Shown here in pieces: positions 41,622-52,279 of a DNA stretch of 64,000 nucleotides. Origin of the DNA: Methylobacterium sp. Leaf104 (GTDB lineage: Bacteria > Pseudomonadota > Alphaproteobacteria > Rhizobiales > Beijerinckiaceae); contig NZ_LMMZ01000004.1 in NCBI RefSeq assembly GCF_001422885.1, forward strand, positions 62,001 to 126,000, given 5' to 3'. The translations under genes were made by a program, and so were the position numbers. Position 1 is the stretch's first letter, and each line of letters begins with the position of its first letter. The notes below the pieces were generated by a model. The model saw only the letters and a program-made list of their open reading frames with translations. It searched no databases and was not told the origin of the DNA.

Positions 41622-44447
41622 ATGAAAGTCGTCGTCGTCGAGTCGCCGGCCAAGGCCAAGACGATCAACAAGTATCTCGGCCGCGACTACGAGGTTCTCG
41701 CCTCGTTCGGCCATATCCGTGACCTTCCGGCCAAGGACGGCTCCGTCGATCCGGAGGCGGACTTTCACATGCTGTGGGAGCTCGACGACCGCGGATCGAA
41801 GCGCGTCTCCGACATCGTCAAGGCGCTCAAGGGCGCCGACGGCCTGATTCTCGCGACCGACCCGGATCGCGAGGGCGAGGCGATCTCCTGGCACGTGGTC
41901 GAGGCGCTCACCGCGCGGCGCGCCCTCAAGGGCATGCCGGTGGAGCGCGTGACCTTCAACGCGATCACCAAGGCGGCGGTGGAGACCGCCATGCGCCAGC
42001 CCCGGCAGATCGACCAGGCCCTGGTCGACGCCTACCTGGCCCGCCGGGCGCTCGACTACCTCGTGGGCTTCAACCTCTCGCCGGTGCTCTGGCGCAAGCT
42101 GCCCGGCGCCCGCTCGGCCGGCCGCGTGCAATCGGTGGCGCTGCGCCTCGTCTGCGAGCGCGAGCGCGAGATCGAGGTCTTCAAGCCCCGCGAGTACTGG
42201 TCGCTGGTGGCGACGTTGATCACGGAGAACGGTGCCAGCTTCGAGGCCCGCCTCACCGGCGCCGACGGTAAGCGCATCCAGCGCCTCGACGTCGGCTCGG
42301 GCGACGAGGCGGCGGCGTTCAAGCGCGACCTCGAACTCGCCACCTTCTCGGTCGGCAGCGTCGAGGCGAAGCCCGCCAAGCGCCACCCCGCCCCGCCCTT
42401 CACCACCTCGACCCTGCAGCAGGAGGCCTCCCGCAAGCTCGGCATGGCGCCGGCCCAGACCATGCGCGCCGCCCAGAAGCTCTACGAGGGCGTGGAGATC
42501 GACGGCGAGACGGTGGGCCTGATCACCTACATGCGGACCGACGGCGTCGACATGGCGCCGGAGGCCATTGAGGACGTGCGCCGGGTCGTGGCCAAGGAGT
42601 ACGGCGAGCGCTACCTGCCGGGGAGCCCGCGCAAGTACAGCGTCAAGGCCAAGAACGCGCAGGAAGCCCACGAGGCCGTGCGCCCCACCGACATGAGCCG
42701 GCTGCCGAAGACGGTGGCCCGCACCGTCGATGCCGAGCAGGCCAGGCTCTACGAGCTGATCTGGACCCGCACGGTGGCGAGCCAGATGGAATCGGCCGAG
42801 CTCGAGCGCACGACGGTGGACGTCGTCGCCCAGGTCGGCCCGCGCAAGCTGGAGCTGCGCGCCACCGGCCAGGTGGTGAAGTTCGACGGCTTCCTCACCC
42901 TCTACCAGGAGGGCAAGGACGACGAGGAGGACGAGGACGGCCGGCGCCTGCCGCCGATGAAGGCGGGCGACCCCTTGAAGCGCGAGCGCATCGCCTCGAC
43001 CCAGCACTTCACCGAGCCGCCGCCGCGCTATTCCGAGGCGAGCCTCGTCAAGCGCATGGAGGAGCTCGGCATCGGCCGCCCCTCCACCTACGCCGCCGTG
43101 TTGCAGACCCTGCGCGACCGCGAATACGTGCGCATCGACAAGAAGCGCCTGGTCGCCGAGGACAAGGGCCGCCTCGTCACCGGCTTCCTCGAGAGCTTCT
43201 TCAAGCGCTACGTCGAGTACGACTTCACCGCCGATCTCGAGACGCAGCTCGACCGGGTCTCGAACGCCGAGATCGACTGGCGCGAGGTGCTGCGCGACTT
43301 CTGGCGCGAGTTCTCCGCGGCCATCGCCGGCACCAAGGAGCTGCGCGTCGCGGAGGTGCTCGATGCCCTCAACGACCTCCTGGGCGCCCACATCTTCCCC
43401 GAGAAGGCCGACGGCTCGAACCCGCGCACCTGCCCGACCTGCGGCTCCGGCCAGCTCTCCCTGAAGCTCGGCAAGTTCGGCGCCTTCGTGGGCTGCTCGA
43501 ACTACCCGGAGTGCAAGTACACCCGCCAGCTCGCCGCCTCCGGCGTCGAGGGCGACGGCGAGGGCTCGTCCGAGAACGGCGGCCAGCCCGGCACGCGGGT
43601 CCTCGGCAACGACCCCGTCTCCGGCCTGCCCGTGACGGTGCGCGACGGGCGCTTCGGCCCCTTCGTGCAGCTCGGCGAGGCCTCCACCGAGAAGGAGGCG
43701 CCCAAGCCCAAGCGCTCCTCGATCCCGAAGGGCACCAGCCCGTCCTCGGTCGACCTGGAAATGGCCCTGAAGCTGCTCTCCCTGCCGCGCGAGGTCGCCC
43801 GGCATCCCGAGACCGGCGAGCCGATCCTGGCCAATCTCGGCCGCTTCGGACCCTACGTGCAGCACGGCAAGATGTACGCGAATCTGGGCCGCGACGACGA
43901 CGTGCTGGAGATCGGCGCCAACCGGGCCATCGACCTCATCGTCGCCAAGGAGCAGGGCGGCGGCCGGCGCGGGCCGGCGGCCGATCCGGGCCGGCCGCTG
44001 GGCGAGCACCCCGAGACGGGCAAGCCCATCGTGGTGAAGTCGGGCAAGTACGGTCCCTACGTCACCGACGGCACCACCAACGCCACGCTGCCCAAGACCA
44101 TGGCCGCCGAGGCGGTCGACCTGCCCCAGGCGCTGGAGCTGATCGCGGCCCGGGAAGCCGCGGGCGGCGGCAAGAAGAAGGCTCCGGCGAAGCGGGCGGC
44201 GGGTGCCAAGGCTCCCGCCAAGAAGGCGCCGGCCAAGAAGGCCCCAGCCAAGAAGGCGGCCGCCGAGAAGGCTCCGGCCAAGGCGAGTGCGGCCGAGGGA
44301 CGTGCGGCGGATGCCGATGAGGTCGCGGCCAAGCCCGTGGCCAAGTCTGCGCCCAAGTCCGCTTCCAAGTCCGCCTCGAAGTCCGCTTCCAAGGAGCCGG
44401 CGCAGAGTGCCGACACGCCCGCCGCCGCGGCCCGCAAGAAGGCCTGA
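41622..44447 (+). CDS. topA: DNA topoisomerase I
   Basis: Type IA topoisomerase of 941 residues that relaxes negative supercoils. TOPRIM blocks VVVESPAKAKTI at the N-terminus and DPDREGEAISWH; catalytic tyrosine in GLITYMRTDGVDM near 303. One four-cysteine zinc finger (CPTCG...CSNYPEC near 605-630) is followed by cysteine-less repeats with the same GKFGPFV/GRFGPYV/GKYGPYV core. The last 90 residues are a Lys/Ala-rich tail like histone H1, common in high-GC alphaproteobacteria and probably a DNA-binding aid. I start at 41622 (MKVVVVESPA), where homologues begin. Confidence 0.97.
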   Translation: MKVVVVESPAKAKTINKYLGRDYEVLASFGHIRDLPAKDGSVDPEADFHMLWELDDRGSKRVSDIVKALKGADGLILATDPDREGEAISWHVVEALTARRALKGMPVERVTFNAITKAAVETAMRQPRQIDQALVDAYLARRALDYLVGFNLSPVLWRKLPGARSAGRVQSVALRLVCEREREIEVFKPREYWSLVATLITENGASFEARLTGADGKRIQRLDVGSGDEAAAFKRDLELATFSVGSVEAKPAKRHPAPPFTTSTLQQEASRKLGMAPAQTMRAAQKLYEGVEIDGETVGLITYMRTDGVDMAPEAIEDVRRVVAKEYGERYLPGSPRKYSVKAKNAQEAHEAVRPTDMSRLPKTVARTVDAEQARLYELIWTRTVASQMESAELERTTVDVVAQVGPRKLELRATGQVVKFDGFLTLYQEGKDDEEDEDGRRLPPMKAGDPLKRERIASTQHFTEPPPRYSEASLVKRMEELGIGRPSTYAAVLQTLRDREYVRIDKKRLVAEDKGRLVTGFLESFFKRYVEYDFTADLETQLDRVSNAEIDWREVLRDFWREFSAAIAGTKELRVAEVLDALNDLLGAHIFPEKADGSNPRTCPTCGSGQLSLKLGKFGAFVGCSNYPECKYTRQLAASGVEGDGEGSSENGGQPGTRVLGNDPVSGLPVTVRDGRFGPFVQLGEASTEKEAPKPKRSSIPKGTSPSSVDLEMALKLLSLPREVARHPETGEPILANLGRFGPYVQHGKMYANLGRDDDVLEIGANRAIDLIVAKEQGGGRRGPAADPGRPLGEHPETGKPIVVKSGKYGPYVTDGTTNATLPKTMAAEAVDLPQALELIAAREAAGGGKKKAPAKRAAGAKAPAKKAPAKKAPAKKAAAEKAPAKASAAEGRAADADEVAAKPVAKSAPKSASKSASKSASKEPAQSADTPAAAARKKA

Positions 44448-44724
44448 GGCGGAGGAAGGCCTGGGGGATCCGCGCAAGTCGACATCCCCTTCGTTCCGTG
44501 ATCGTTGCGGTTTCATCTGAAACCACGACGGTCGGGGGACTGCGCTCCGCTCGACGGTGGGAGGCCGACAGGTTCCCCGGACGCGAGACCCTGCCGGCCT
44601 CGGCATTCCGTCCCGACGAATCCCGAACACGTGATCGGTCCCGCGCTCGAAATCCGGGCGCTGCGGACCGGTGCGCGCCGCGTTGTTAGCGATTGCTTAC
44701 GGGATCGTGCCGAACATTGCGGAC

Positions 44725-46467
44725 ATGCGATTCTTGTCGAGACAACAGGCCGCCCGGCCCCCCGCGACTCCCGCGCACGCCCCGCCCCTCGCGGAGCTTC
44801 GGGCGGGGGCCGATCCGTCGCCGCAGGCCGGCCACGGCGATGTGCTGGACGCGATCGAGAGCGACGTCCTCAAGGCGATCGGCAACGTCGGCGATTCCAT
44901 CGCGGTCACGCGCACGGAGGTCGTGGACATGCAGGCGGGGCTGGCCGCCATCCGCGCCCGCATGAGCCACCTCGCCGAGGCGGCGGAGGCGGCGAGCGCG
45001 GCCAGCGCCGGCTTCACCGGGCGGACCGAGGGCCTGTCCACGGTCTCGACGCGCATCACCGACGCGATGGACCAGGCCTCCGGGCATCTCGACCAGGCGG
45101 GCAGCCGGGGCGCCGAGGCCCGGGCCCTGATCGGCGCCCTGGCGACGGCCGGCAACGAGATCGCCAGCATCGTCGACACGATCTCGACGGTGGCGCGCCA
45201 GACCAACCTGCTGGCGCTGAACGCCACCATCGAGGCGGCCCGGGCCGGCGAGGCGGGCCGCGGCTTCGTCGTCGTGGCAGCCGAGGTGAAGGCCCTCGCG
45301 GTGGAGACCGCCCGGGCGGCCGACGACGTCCGCAGCCGGATCGCGCGGCTGCGCGAGGGGGCGACCGCCTCCAGCGCGGCCATCGGCGCGGCGGCGGAGG
45401 CGATCGAGGCGGTCCGGCCCGCCTTCGGCACCGTGCGGGGCATCGTCGACCAGCAGGTCGGCATCGTCACCCACGTGGTCTCGGAGGCCACGCGCACGGC
45501 GGGGCTGATCGCGGACGTGAGCGCCGGTGCCGGCGAGACCAGCGCGGCCACCGTCGCCCTCGATCGACGGGCCGAGGCCATGGAGAGCGCGGCCGGCCAG
45601 GCCGCCGAGGAGGCCGCCGGCCTCGGGCGCCGCTTCGTCGCCGTGATCCGCCAGAACGAGATCGGAGACCGGCGCCGGGCCGACCGCTACCCGGCCGACC
45701 TGACGGTGGCGATCCGCGGTGGCGCGCGCACCCGCACCATCGACCTCAGTGCGGGCGGCGCCCTGCTGGCCCGGCCCGAGGTCGGGCCGGAGATCGCCGC
45801 CGGCCAGAGCCTCGACCTCGACATCGCCTCGATCGGCGCCGTCCGGGCGCGGGTGGCGGCGGTGAGCCCCATGGGTCTGCACTGCGCCTTCGACGGGCTC
45901 GATGCCGGAACCGACGCGAGGCTCGCCGACCGGCTCGGGGCGATCCAGGCGGAGTACGCCCCCCTGGTCGCCCGGGCCCAGGGCCTCGCCGGCCGCATCG
46001 GCGACTTGATGCAGGCCGAGATCGCCGCCGGGCGCCTCTCCCCCGCCCTCCTGTTCGACACCGACTACGTGGCGGTGCTCGACACCGACCCGCGCCAGTT
46101 CACGACCCGCTCGGTCGAGGTCCTGGAGCGCCTGCTGCGCCCGGTGCTGGAGGCGCCGCTCGCCGAGGATCCGGCGATGATGTTCTGCATCGTGGCCGAC
46201 CGGAACGGCTACGTGCCGGTGCACAACCGCGCGGTGTCGCAGCCGCAGCGGCCCGGCGACCCCGTCTGGAACAACGCCCACAGCCGCAACCGGCGCATCT
46301 TCGACGACCGCACCGGCATCACCGCGGCGCGCTCCACCCGCCCGGCCACCGTCCAGGTCTATCGCCGCGAGGTCGGCGACCGCATCGTCATGGTGCGCGA
46401 GGTCGACGCGCCCATCCGCGTCCAGGGCCGTCACTGGGGCGCCTGCCGGACGGCCTACCGCTTCTGA
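44725..46467 (+). CDS. soluble chemoreceptor with PilZ and C-terminal sensor-like domains
   Basis: About 580 residues and no membrane segment. First a helical chemoreceptor signalling domain with the hairpin tip [19 protein letters not shown] (about 158-176) followed by [14 protein letters not shown]. Next a PilZ domain at about 313-405 with both c-di-GMP motifs: RRADR (Arg317-x3-Arg321) and DLSAGG (340-345). Last an ~150-residue domain with [48 protein letters not shown] and an R-HWG end, as in the tail of several alphaproteobacterial receptors. It probably senses c-di-GMP and an internal signal. Start is uncertain; I chose 44725. Confidence 0.85.
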   Translation: MRFLSRQQAARPPATPAHAPPLAELRAGADPSPQAGHGDVLDAIESDVLKAIGNVGDSIAVTRTEVVDMQAGLAAIRARMSHLAEAAEAASAASAGFTGRTEGLSTVSTRITDAMDQASGHLDQAGSRGAEARALIGALATAGNEIASIVDTISTVARQTNLLALNATIEAARAGEAGRGFVVVAAEVKALAVETARAADDVRSRIARLREGATASSAAIGAAAEAIEAVRPAFGTVRGIVDQQVGIVTHVVSEATRTAGLIADVSAGAGETSAATVALDRRAEAMESAAGQAAEEAAGLGRRFVAVIRQNEIGDRRRADRYPADLTVAIRGGARTRTIDLSAGGALLARPEVGPEIAAGQSLDLDIASIGAVRARVAAVSPMGLHCAFDGLDAGTDARLADRLGAIQAEYAPLVARAQGLAGRIGDLMQAEIAAGRLSPALLFDTDYVAVLDTDPRQFTTRSVEVLERLLRPVLEAPLAEDPAMMFCIVADRNGYVPVHNRAVSQPQRPGDPVWNNAHSRNRRIFDDRTGITAARSTRPATVQVYRREVGDRIVMVREVDAPIRVQGRHWGACRTAYRF

Positions 46468-46547
46468 CCACTGGGGGCGCTGTCACACCGGTGCCATGCG
46501 TGCCGGCTAGCGGAAGGGTTTGCCACCCGCCTTCACGGACCTGACGC

Positions 46548-48524
46548 ATGACCAAACCGACGCGAACCCGCTCGCAGGCCGCGGAGGCGGCGGAGGATCG
46601 CGGGTCGAACGGCAGCGCCAACCCGACCTTCGGCGACATCGTGGCGGCGCGCTTCGACCGGCGCGACCTCCTGCGCGGGCTCCTCGGCGTCGGCGCCATC
46701 GCGGCGGTGGTGACGCCCCGCGCCCTGGCCGCCGGGGCGGCGCAGGCCGCCGAAGCCCCCGACACCCGCTTCCCCTTCGCCGAGATCGAGGCCGGATCGG
46801 ACGCGCACCATCACGTCGCCGCCGGGCACGACGCCGAGATCCTGATCCGCTGGGGCGATCCGGTATTGCCCGGCGCGCCGGCCTTCGACCCGCGCAACCA
46901 GACGGCGGCCGCGCAGAGCCGGCAGTTCGGCTACAACAACGATTTCGTGGGCTACTTCCCCATGCCGGGGGCGGCCGACCCGGCGTCGCACGGCCTCCTC
47001 GTGGTCAACCACGAATACACCAACGAGGAGCTGATGTTCCCCGGCCTCGGCCGCCAGGACGTCAAGGCCGTCGCCTTCAAGGGCATGACCCGGGAACTCG
47101 TCGACATCGAGATGGCGGCCCATGGCGGCTCGGTCGTCGAGATCCGCCGGCAGGACGGCAAGTGGGCGGTGGTGCCGGATTCGCGCTACGCCCGCCGCCT
47201 CACGGCCACGACGCCGATGGTCCTGACCGGCCCGGCCGCCGGCACCGACCGGGTGCGGACCGCGGCCGATCCCGGCGGCCGGGCGGTCCTCGGGACGATC
47301 AACAACTGCGCCGGCGGCACGACCCCCTGGGGGACCTGGCTGACCTGCGAGGAGAACATCAACTACTACTTCTCGGGCGCCTCGGCCGAGGGCTCGCCGG
47401 AGGCCGCCAACCACAAGCGGTTCAACCTGCCGGCCAGCGCCTATGCCTGGGGCCGCTTCCACGAGCGCTTCGACGTCTCGAAGGAGCCCAACGAGCCCAA
47501 CCGCTTCGGCTGGGTGGTGGAGATCGACCCGTTCGACCCGACCTCGACCCCGAAGAAGCGCACGGCCCTGGGGCGCTTCAAGCACGAGGGCGCGGCGGGC
47601 ATCGTCGCCAGGGGCGGCCAGTACGTGATCTACCAGGGCGACGACGAGCGCTTCGACTACGTCTACAAGTTCGTCACCGCGGGCCGGGCCGACAGCGGCG
47701 ACCGCGACCTCCTCGATTCCGGCACCCTGCACGTGGCCCGCTTCGACGCCGACGGGCGCGGCACCTGGATGCCGCTGGTGTTCGGCCAGGGGCCGCTGAC
47801 GCCCGGGAACGGCTTCCACGGCCAGGCCGACGTGGTGATCGGCGCCCGGCTCGCCGCCGACCGCCTCGGGGCCACCAAGATGGACCGGCCCGAGGACGTC
47901 GAGGCCAATCCGAAGACCGGCAAGGTCTACGTGATGCTGACCAACAACGGGAAGCGCAAGGCCGACCAGGTCGACGCCGCCAACCCGCGCGCCGACAATC
48001 GCTTCGGGCACATCGTCGAGCTCACCCCCGACGACGGCGACCATGCCGCCCCCGGCTTCACCTGGGAGATCCTGGTCCGCTGCGGCGATCCGAGCGTCGC
48101 GGCGGTGGGCGCCACCTTCTCGTCGGCCACCACGGCGAACGGCTGGTTCGGCATGCCGGACAATTGCTCGGTCGACGGCCTCGGCCGGCTCTGGGTCGCC
48201 ACGGACGGCAACGCGCCCTCGCGCACCGGCCGCAACGACGGCATCTGGGCGGTGGAGACGGAAGGGCCGGGTCGCGGCACGGGCAAGCACTTCTTCCGCG
48301 TGCCCGACGGCGCCGAGATGTGCGGCCCCTATTTCACGCCGGACGACACCACCTTCTTCGTGGCCGTCCAGCATCCCGGCGAGGCCGACGAGGAGGATCC
48401 GAAGGCGGTGCCCGCCACCTTCGAGGCGCCCGCCACGCGCTGGCCCGACTTCGACCCGGCGATGCCGCCCCGCCCCGCCGTGCTGACGATCACCCGCCGC
48501 GGCGGCGGCCGCGTCGGGACCTGA
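46548..48524 (+). CDS. PhoX-family alkaline phosphatase (DUF839)
   Basis: A 658-residue protein with a twin-arginine signal (FDRRDLLRGLLGVGAIAAV, about 36-55). It has PhoX family blocks: GYNNDFVGYFP, VVNHEYTNEELMFPG, WGTWLTCEENINYYF, RFGWVVEIDPFDPTSTP, KHEGAAGIVARGGQYVIYQGDD and TPDDTTFFVAVQHPGE. Relatives are calcium- and iron-dependent phosphatases folded in the cytosol and exported by Tat. It may be part of phosphate starvation response, but I see no clear Pho box ahead of it in the 80-base gap. Confidence 0.9.
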   Translation: MTKPTRTRSQAAEAAEDRGSNGSANPTFGDIVAARFDRRDLLRGLLGVGAIAAVVTPRALAAGAAQAAEAPDTRFPFAEIEAGSDAHHHVAAGHDAEILIRWGDPVLPGAPAFDPRNQTAAAQSRQFGYNNDFVGYFPMPGAADPASHGLLVVNHEYTNEELMFPGLGRQDVKAVAFKGMTRELVDIEMAAHGGSVVEIRRQDGKWAVVPDSRYARRLTATTPMVLTGPAAGTDRVRTAADPGGRAVLGTINNCAGGTTPWGTWLTCEENINYYFSGASAEGSPEAANHKRFNLPASAYAWGRFHERFDVSKEPNEPNRFGWVVEIDPFDPTSTPKKRTALGRFKHEGAAGIVARGGQYVIYQGDDERFDYVYKFVTAGRADSGDRDLLDSGTLHVARFDADGRGTWMPLVFGQGPLTPGNGFHGQADVVIGARLAADRLGATKMDRPEDVEANPKTGKVYVMLTNNGKRKADQVDAANPRADNRFGHIVELTPDDGDHAAPGFTWEILVRCGDPSVAAVGATFSSATTANGWFGMPDNCSVDGLGRLWVATDGNAPSRTGRNDGIWAVETEGPGRGTGKHFFRVPDGAEMCGPYFTPDDTTFFVAVQHPGEADEEDPKAVPATFEAPATRWPDFDPAMPPRPAVLTITRRGGGRVGT

Positions 48525-48621
48525 GGCGGGGCGCGGGAAGCGCGCCCGTTCCGCGACGATCCACCGATCACGCCACCGTCAGGCCTTCTTAACCACATCC
48601 ATACCATGTCATGGGGTGGTA

Positions 48622-48664
48622 CGCCCTGTGCGGCGGGGGCTTCCGGCCCCTGCCGCACAGGGCG
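48622..48664. terminator. 19-pair hairpin between phoX and parE
   Basis: CGCCCTGTGCGGCGGGGGC (48622-48640) with its near-exact complement at 48646-48664 (one mismatch), loop TTCCG. On the plus strand it is followed by the T/C-rich stretch CCTTTCTGTTTCC. It may terminate the phoX transcript, or it may be a leader hairpin of parE, whose ATG lies 43 bases away. Confidence 0.6.
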
Positions 48665-48707
48665 GGAACCCCTTTCTGTTTCCGGTTTGTTCCGGTATGG
48701 TGAGAGG

Positions 48708-50846
48708 ATGAAGGCGAATGCTGCACGGTCTCCCTCTGCGATCCGGCCCGCGAAGCCCGCGGCCTCACCATCACCCGCGCGAGGCGCTCCGGTGAGCGAC
48801 CCCGCACGCGATCTCTTCGCCGGCGGCAAGGCGCCCGCGCCGAAGGCCGCCGAGCGCCGCAAGCTCGAGGCCGCCGTGGCGCCGCTCGCGCCGCCGCCCG
48901 TCTCGGCGGAGGCCGGCTACGACGCCTCCACCATCGAGGTGCTGGAGGGGCTGGAGCCGGTGCGCCGCCGCCCCGGCATGTATATCGGCGGCACCGATGA
49001 GCGCGCCCTGCACCACCTCTTCGCCGAGGTGATCGACAATTCCATGGACGAGGCCGTGGCCGGCCATGCCAGCTTCATCGAGGTGGAGCTGGAGGAGAGC
49101 GGCCACCTCGTCGTCACCGACAACGGCCGCGGCATCCCCGTCGACCCGCATCCGAAATACCCGAACAAGTCCGCGCTCGAGGTCATCATGACCGTCCTGC
49201 ACGCGGGCGGTAAGTTCGACTCGAAGGTCTACGAGACCTCGGGCGGCCTGCACGGCGTCGGCATCTCGGTGGTCAACGCCCTCTCGGACGAACTCGAGGT
49301 CGAGGTCGCCCGCAGCCAGACCCTCTACCGCCAGACCTTTTCGCGCGGCCACGTGCAGGGGCCGCTGGAGACCGTGGGCCGGGTGCAGAACCGGCGCGGC
49401 ACCCGCGTGCGCTTCCACCCCGATGCCGAAATCTTCGGGGCGCTGAAGTTCGACCCCCGCCGCCTGTTCAAGATGGCGCGCTCCAAGGCCTACCTGTTCG
49501 GCGGGGTCGAGATCCGCTGGCGCTGCGCGCCCGCCCTGCTCGACGGCCTCGACGACGTGCCGGCCGAGACCGTGCATCGCTTCCCCGGCGGCCTGCGCGA
49601 TTATCTCGCCCGCGACCTCGAGGGCAAGGAGCTCGTCACCGACGCGATCTTCTCGGGCAAGATCACCAAGCCCGGCGGACACGGCTCCCTCGAATGGGCC
49701 GTCGCCTGGATGGTGACCGACGACGGCGTCTCGGCCTCGTACTGCAACACCATCCCGACGGCCGAGGGCGGCACCCACGAGAGCGGTCTGCGCGTCGCCC
49801 TGCTGCGGGCCCTGCGCGAGCATGCCGAGCGCGTCGGCCAGGCCAAGCGCATGACGGCGGTGACCACCGACGACGTCATGGCGACCTGCGCCTCGATGCT
49901 CTCGGTGTTCATCCGCGAGCCCGAGTTCCAGGGCCAGACCAAGGACAAGCTCGCCACCGTCGAGGCCTCGCGCATCGTCGAGACCGCGATCCGCGACGCC
50001 TTCGACCATTGGCTCGCCGCCTCCCCGGGCCAGGCCAACAAGCTCCTCGACTGGGTGATCGACCGGGCCGAGGAGCGCCTGCGCCGGCGCCAGGAGAAGG
50101 AGGTCGCGCGCAAGTCCGCCACCCGCAAGCTGCGCCTGCCGGGCAAGCTCGCCGACTGCTCCAAGGCGGGCATGGCCGGCTCGGAGATCTTCATCGTCGA
50201 GGGCGATTCGGCCGGCGGCTCGGCCAAGCAGGCGCGCGACCGCGCCACCCAGGCGATCCTGCCCTTACGCGGCAAGATCCTCAACGTCGCCTCGGCGAGC
50301 CGGGACAAGCTCGGCGCCAACCAGCTGATCTCGGACCTGACCCAGGCGCTCGGCTGCGGCACCGGCGCGGGCTACCGCTCGGAGGACCTTCGCTACGAGA
50401 AGGTGATCATCATGACGGACGCCGACGTCGACGGCGCCCACATCGCCTCGCTGCTGATCACGTTCTTCTACCGGCAGATGCCCAAGCTCATCGACCGCGG
50501 GCACCTCTACCTGGCGATCCCGCCGCTCTACCGGATCAGCCAGGGCGCCAAGACGGCCTATGCCCGCGACGACGACCACAAGGCGCAGCTGATCCGGACG
50601 GTCTTCAAGAACGGCAAGGTCGAGATCGGCCGCTTCAAGGGCCTCGGCGAGATGATGCCGGCGCAGCTGAAGGAGACCACCATGGACCCCAAGAAGCGCA
50701 CGCTCCTGCGGGTCGAGGTGCTGGACGAGGCCCGCGACTCCACCGGGGACGCGGTCGAGCGGCTGATGGGCAACAAGCCCGAGGCCCGCTTCACCTTCAT
50801 CTCCGAGCGCGCCGCCTTCGCCGACGGGGCCGAGCTCGACATCTGA
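48708..50846 (+). CDS. parE: DNA topoisomerase IV subunit B
   Basis: ATPase subunit (712 residues) of the type IIA enzyme that decatenates chromosomes. An N-terminal Ala/Pro-rich extension of about 60 residues precedes the family start. ATP site: [58 protein letters not shown] and [17 protein letters not shown]; end motif [17 protein letters not shown]. The absence of the long C-terminal GyrB-type insert and KGLGEM context favour ParE over GyrB. The start at 48708 fits but GAGAGG lies very close to the ATG, and a GTG further in (around 48792) is an alternative. Confidence 0.93.
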   Translation: MKANAARSPSAIRPAKPAASPSPARGAPVSDPARDLFAGGKAPAPKAAERRKLEAAVAPLAPPPVSAEAGYDASTIEVLEGLEPVRRRPGMYIGGTDERALHHLFAEVIDNSMDEAVAGHASFIEVELEESGHLVVTDNGRGIPVDPHPKYPNKSALEVIMTVLHAGGKFDSKVYETSGGLHGVGISVVNALSDELEVEVARSQTLYRQTFSRGHVQGPLETVGRVQNRRGTRVRFHPDAEIFGALKFDPRRLFKMARSKAYLFGGVEIRWRCAPALLDGLDDVPAETVHRFPGGLRDYLARDLEGKELVTDAIFSGKITKPGGHGSLEWAVAWMVTDDGVSASYCNTIPTAEGGTHESGLRVALLRALREHAERVGQAKRMTAVTTDDVMATCASMLSVFIREPEFQGQTKDKLATVEASRIVETAIRDAFDHWLAASPGQANKLLDWVIDRAEERLRRRQEKEVARKSATRKLRLPGKLADCSKAGMAGSEIFIVEGDSAGGSAKQARDRATQAILPLRGKILNVASASRDKLGANQLISDLTQALGCGTGAGYRSEDLRYEKVIIMTDADVDGAHIASLLITFFYRQMPKLIDRGHLYLAIPPLYRISQGAKTAYARDDDHKAQLIRTVFKNGKVEIGRFKGLGEMMPAQLKETTMDPKKRTLLRVEVLDEARDSTGDAVERLMGNKPEARFTFISERAAFADGAELDI

Positions 50847-50852
50847 GAACGC

Positions 50853-50892
50853 GATCGCCCGCGCCTCCGGCATTCCGGTGGCGCGGGCGATC
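50853..50892 (+). terminator. terminator hairpin after parE
   Basis: 13-pair stem GATCGCCCGCGCC (50853-50865) with GGCGCGGGCGATC (50880-50892) and an inner CCGG/CCGG pairing. It lies six bases after the parE stop. Confidence 0.7.
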
Positions 50893-50924
50893 GACGGGCG
50901 CTCGGACAGGGCCCCAGACGCGCG

Positions 50925-50950
50925 AAAGCCCGGCCGCGAGGCCGGGCTTT
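50925..50950. terminator. bidirectional terminator
   Basis: AAAGCCCGGC (50925-50934) pairs with GCCGGGCTTT (50941-50950), six-base loop. A-rich and T-rich flanks on both sides suit both parE (plus) and the porin gene ending at 51006 (minus). Confidence 0.8.
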
Positions 50951-51005
50951 CCCGTTGGCCCGAGCCCGCGCGACCGGATCGGTCGCGCGGGCGGCCGTTC
51001 GGATC

Positions 51006-51857
51006 CTAGTAGGAGCCGAACTTGTAGTTCAGGCCGGCGCGGACGACGGCGAACTCGGTGCCGCTGTTGCGGTTGGTGAAGCCGGGCTGACGGTAGAGAA
51101 CGTTGTTGGTGTCGTAAGCGTAGACGCCAGCGTTGCGGTTGTTGTTCTCGAGGTTCACGTACAGGCCTTCGACCTTGAGCGTGACGGCCGAGGACTTGAA
51201 GAAGTTCAGGAACGAGTCGGTCGGCAGGGCGTACTCGATACCGCCGCCAGCGGCCCAGCCAGTGCGGAAGTCGTCGTTGCCGCGGAAGCCGCCGAAGGAG
51301 CGCTCATTGCTGCCAGCGCCGTAGGCGAAGCCACCGGTGCCGTACACGAGGGTGCGGTCGAAGGCATAGCCAAGGCGGCCGCGCACGGTGCCGAAGTAGT
51401 CGAGGCTGGCGGTGCCGCGCGGATCGACGAAGGTGACGCCAGGGGTGGCTGCAAAGGTGCCGGGACCGACGAGAGCGTTGTTCCGGCTACGGCCGAAATC
51501 GACGTACTGAGCGTCGGCCTCAACACCGATCACGACACCCGAGCCCGGGGTGAACTGATAGTTGTAGCCGATCTGGCCACCACCCGTGAAACCCTCGTTC
51601 GAGTTGTTGGAGTAGACGATCTGAGCGCCTGCGATGCTCGGCTGCACAAGGTTCGGAAAGACATTGTTGTAGACGTTGGTCTGGCGATTCGAGGCGTCGA
51701 AGCCGTAACCGGCGTTGAAACCAGCGTAGAAGCCGGTCCAGGTGAACACCGGCACCGGCACGAACACCGGGGGAGCCGCGCGGCGCGGAAGATCGGCGGC
51801 CGAAGCGACGGCAGTCAGGCCGGCGAGCACGGTGGAGGCGAGAAGCAGTCTTTTCAT
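51006..51857 (-). CDS. Omp25/Omp31-like outer-membrane beta-barrel protein
   Basis: A 283-residue outer-membrane protein. Signal peptide to about residue 21 (AVASA-A, followed by DLPRRAAPP), a proline-rich linker, then [16 protein letters not shown], the hallmark of the Rhizobiales Omp25/31 family. Eight amphipathic strands follow, and the end LNYKFGSY has the aromatic C-terminus needed for barrel assembly. It probably stabilises the outer membrane. I chose the ATG at 51857 because the frame before it lacks a signal. Codon use is less biased than in neighbours, as often seen in highly expressed genes. Confidence 0.9.
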   Translation of the reverse strand: MKRLLLASTVLAGLTAVASAADLPRRAAPPVFVPVPVFTWTGFYAGFNAGYGFDASNRQTNVYNNVFPNLVQPSIAGAQIVYSNNSNEGFTGGGQIGYNYQFTPGSGVVIGVEADAQYVDFGRSRNNALVGPGTFAATPGVTFVDPRGTASLDYFGTVRGRLGYAFDRTLVYGTGGFAYGAGSNERSFGGFRGNDDFRTGWAAGGGIEYALPTDSFLNFFKSSAVTLKVEGLYVNLENNNRNAGVYAYDTNNVLYRQPGFTNRNSGTEFAVVRAGLNYKFGSY

Positions 51858-52279
51858 GGATTTAACCTGGTCCTGGTTGGCGAGAGCCGGCGCGCTTGTA
51901 GTCCCTGGCCGACGCGAGGTCTGTCGCTTTCCTGCAACAAGGCCACCTATTAGGACCCCAGATGTCAAAGAAGGGTAAAGGTTAGCGATCGGTCATTTCG
52001 AGCTTTGTACGTCGGTGCCATCACGCACATCCTCGGGAGACAAATGATCCCGTCATTGGACGTCGCCTGTTGAAATCAAGACCCGCCGCAAGACTTTCTT
52101 CAGATCCGAATTACCTGCAGCATTGTGCCGGATTGCGGGTCGATCTCACGTTTTATTGCCGTCCGCCGCGGGGTGGCGCTGTCTCGAAGCGCCGCCGGCG
52201 CAAGTCCTCCTTAACCATGCCGGGCGAGACTTCGGGACGCGCGGCCAGGGTCCGCGCCGCCAGACGGACGATCGCGCCC
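51858..52279. other. intergenic region between divergent genes
   Basis: About 420 bases with the promoter of the porin gene on the minus strand, including a TTGACA at about 51961-51966 but no matching -10 at normal distance. A short open frame on plus continues upstream of 52280, but I do not support coding there. Confidence 0.4.

Noticed and set aside
39537-44630. A 1697-codon open frame on the minus strand
   Set aside because: It is the antisense of the AI-2E and topA genes. High GC content at third positions removes stop codons from the opposite strand; the translation is low-complexity and matches nothing.
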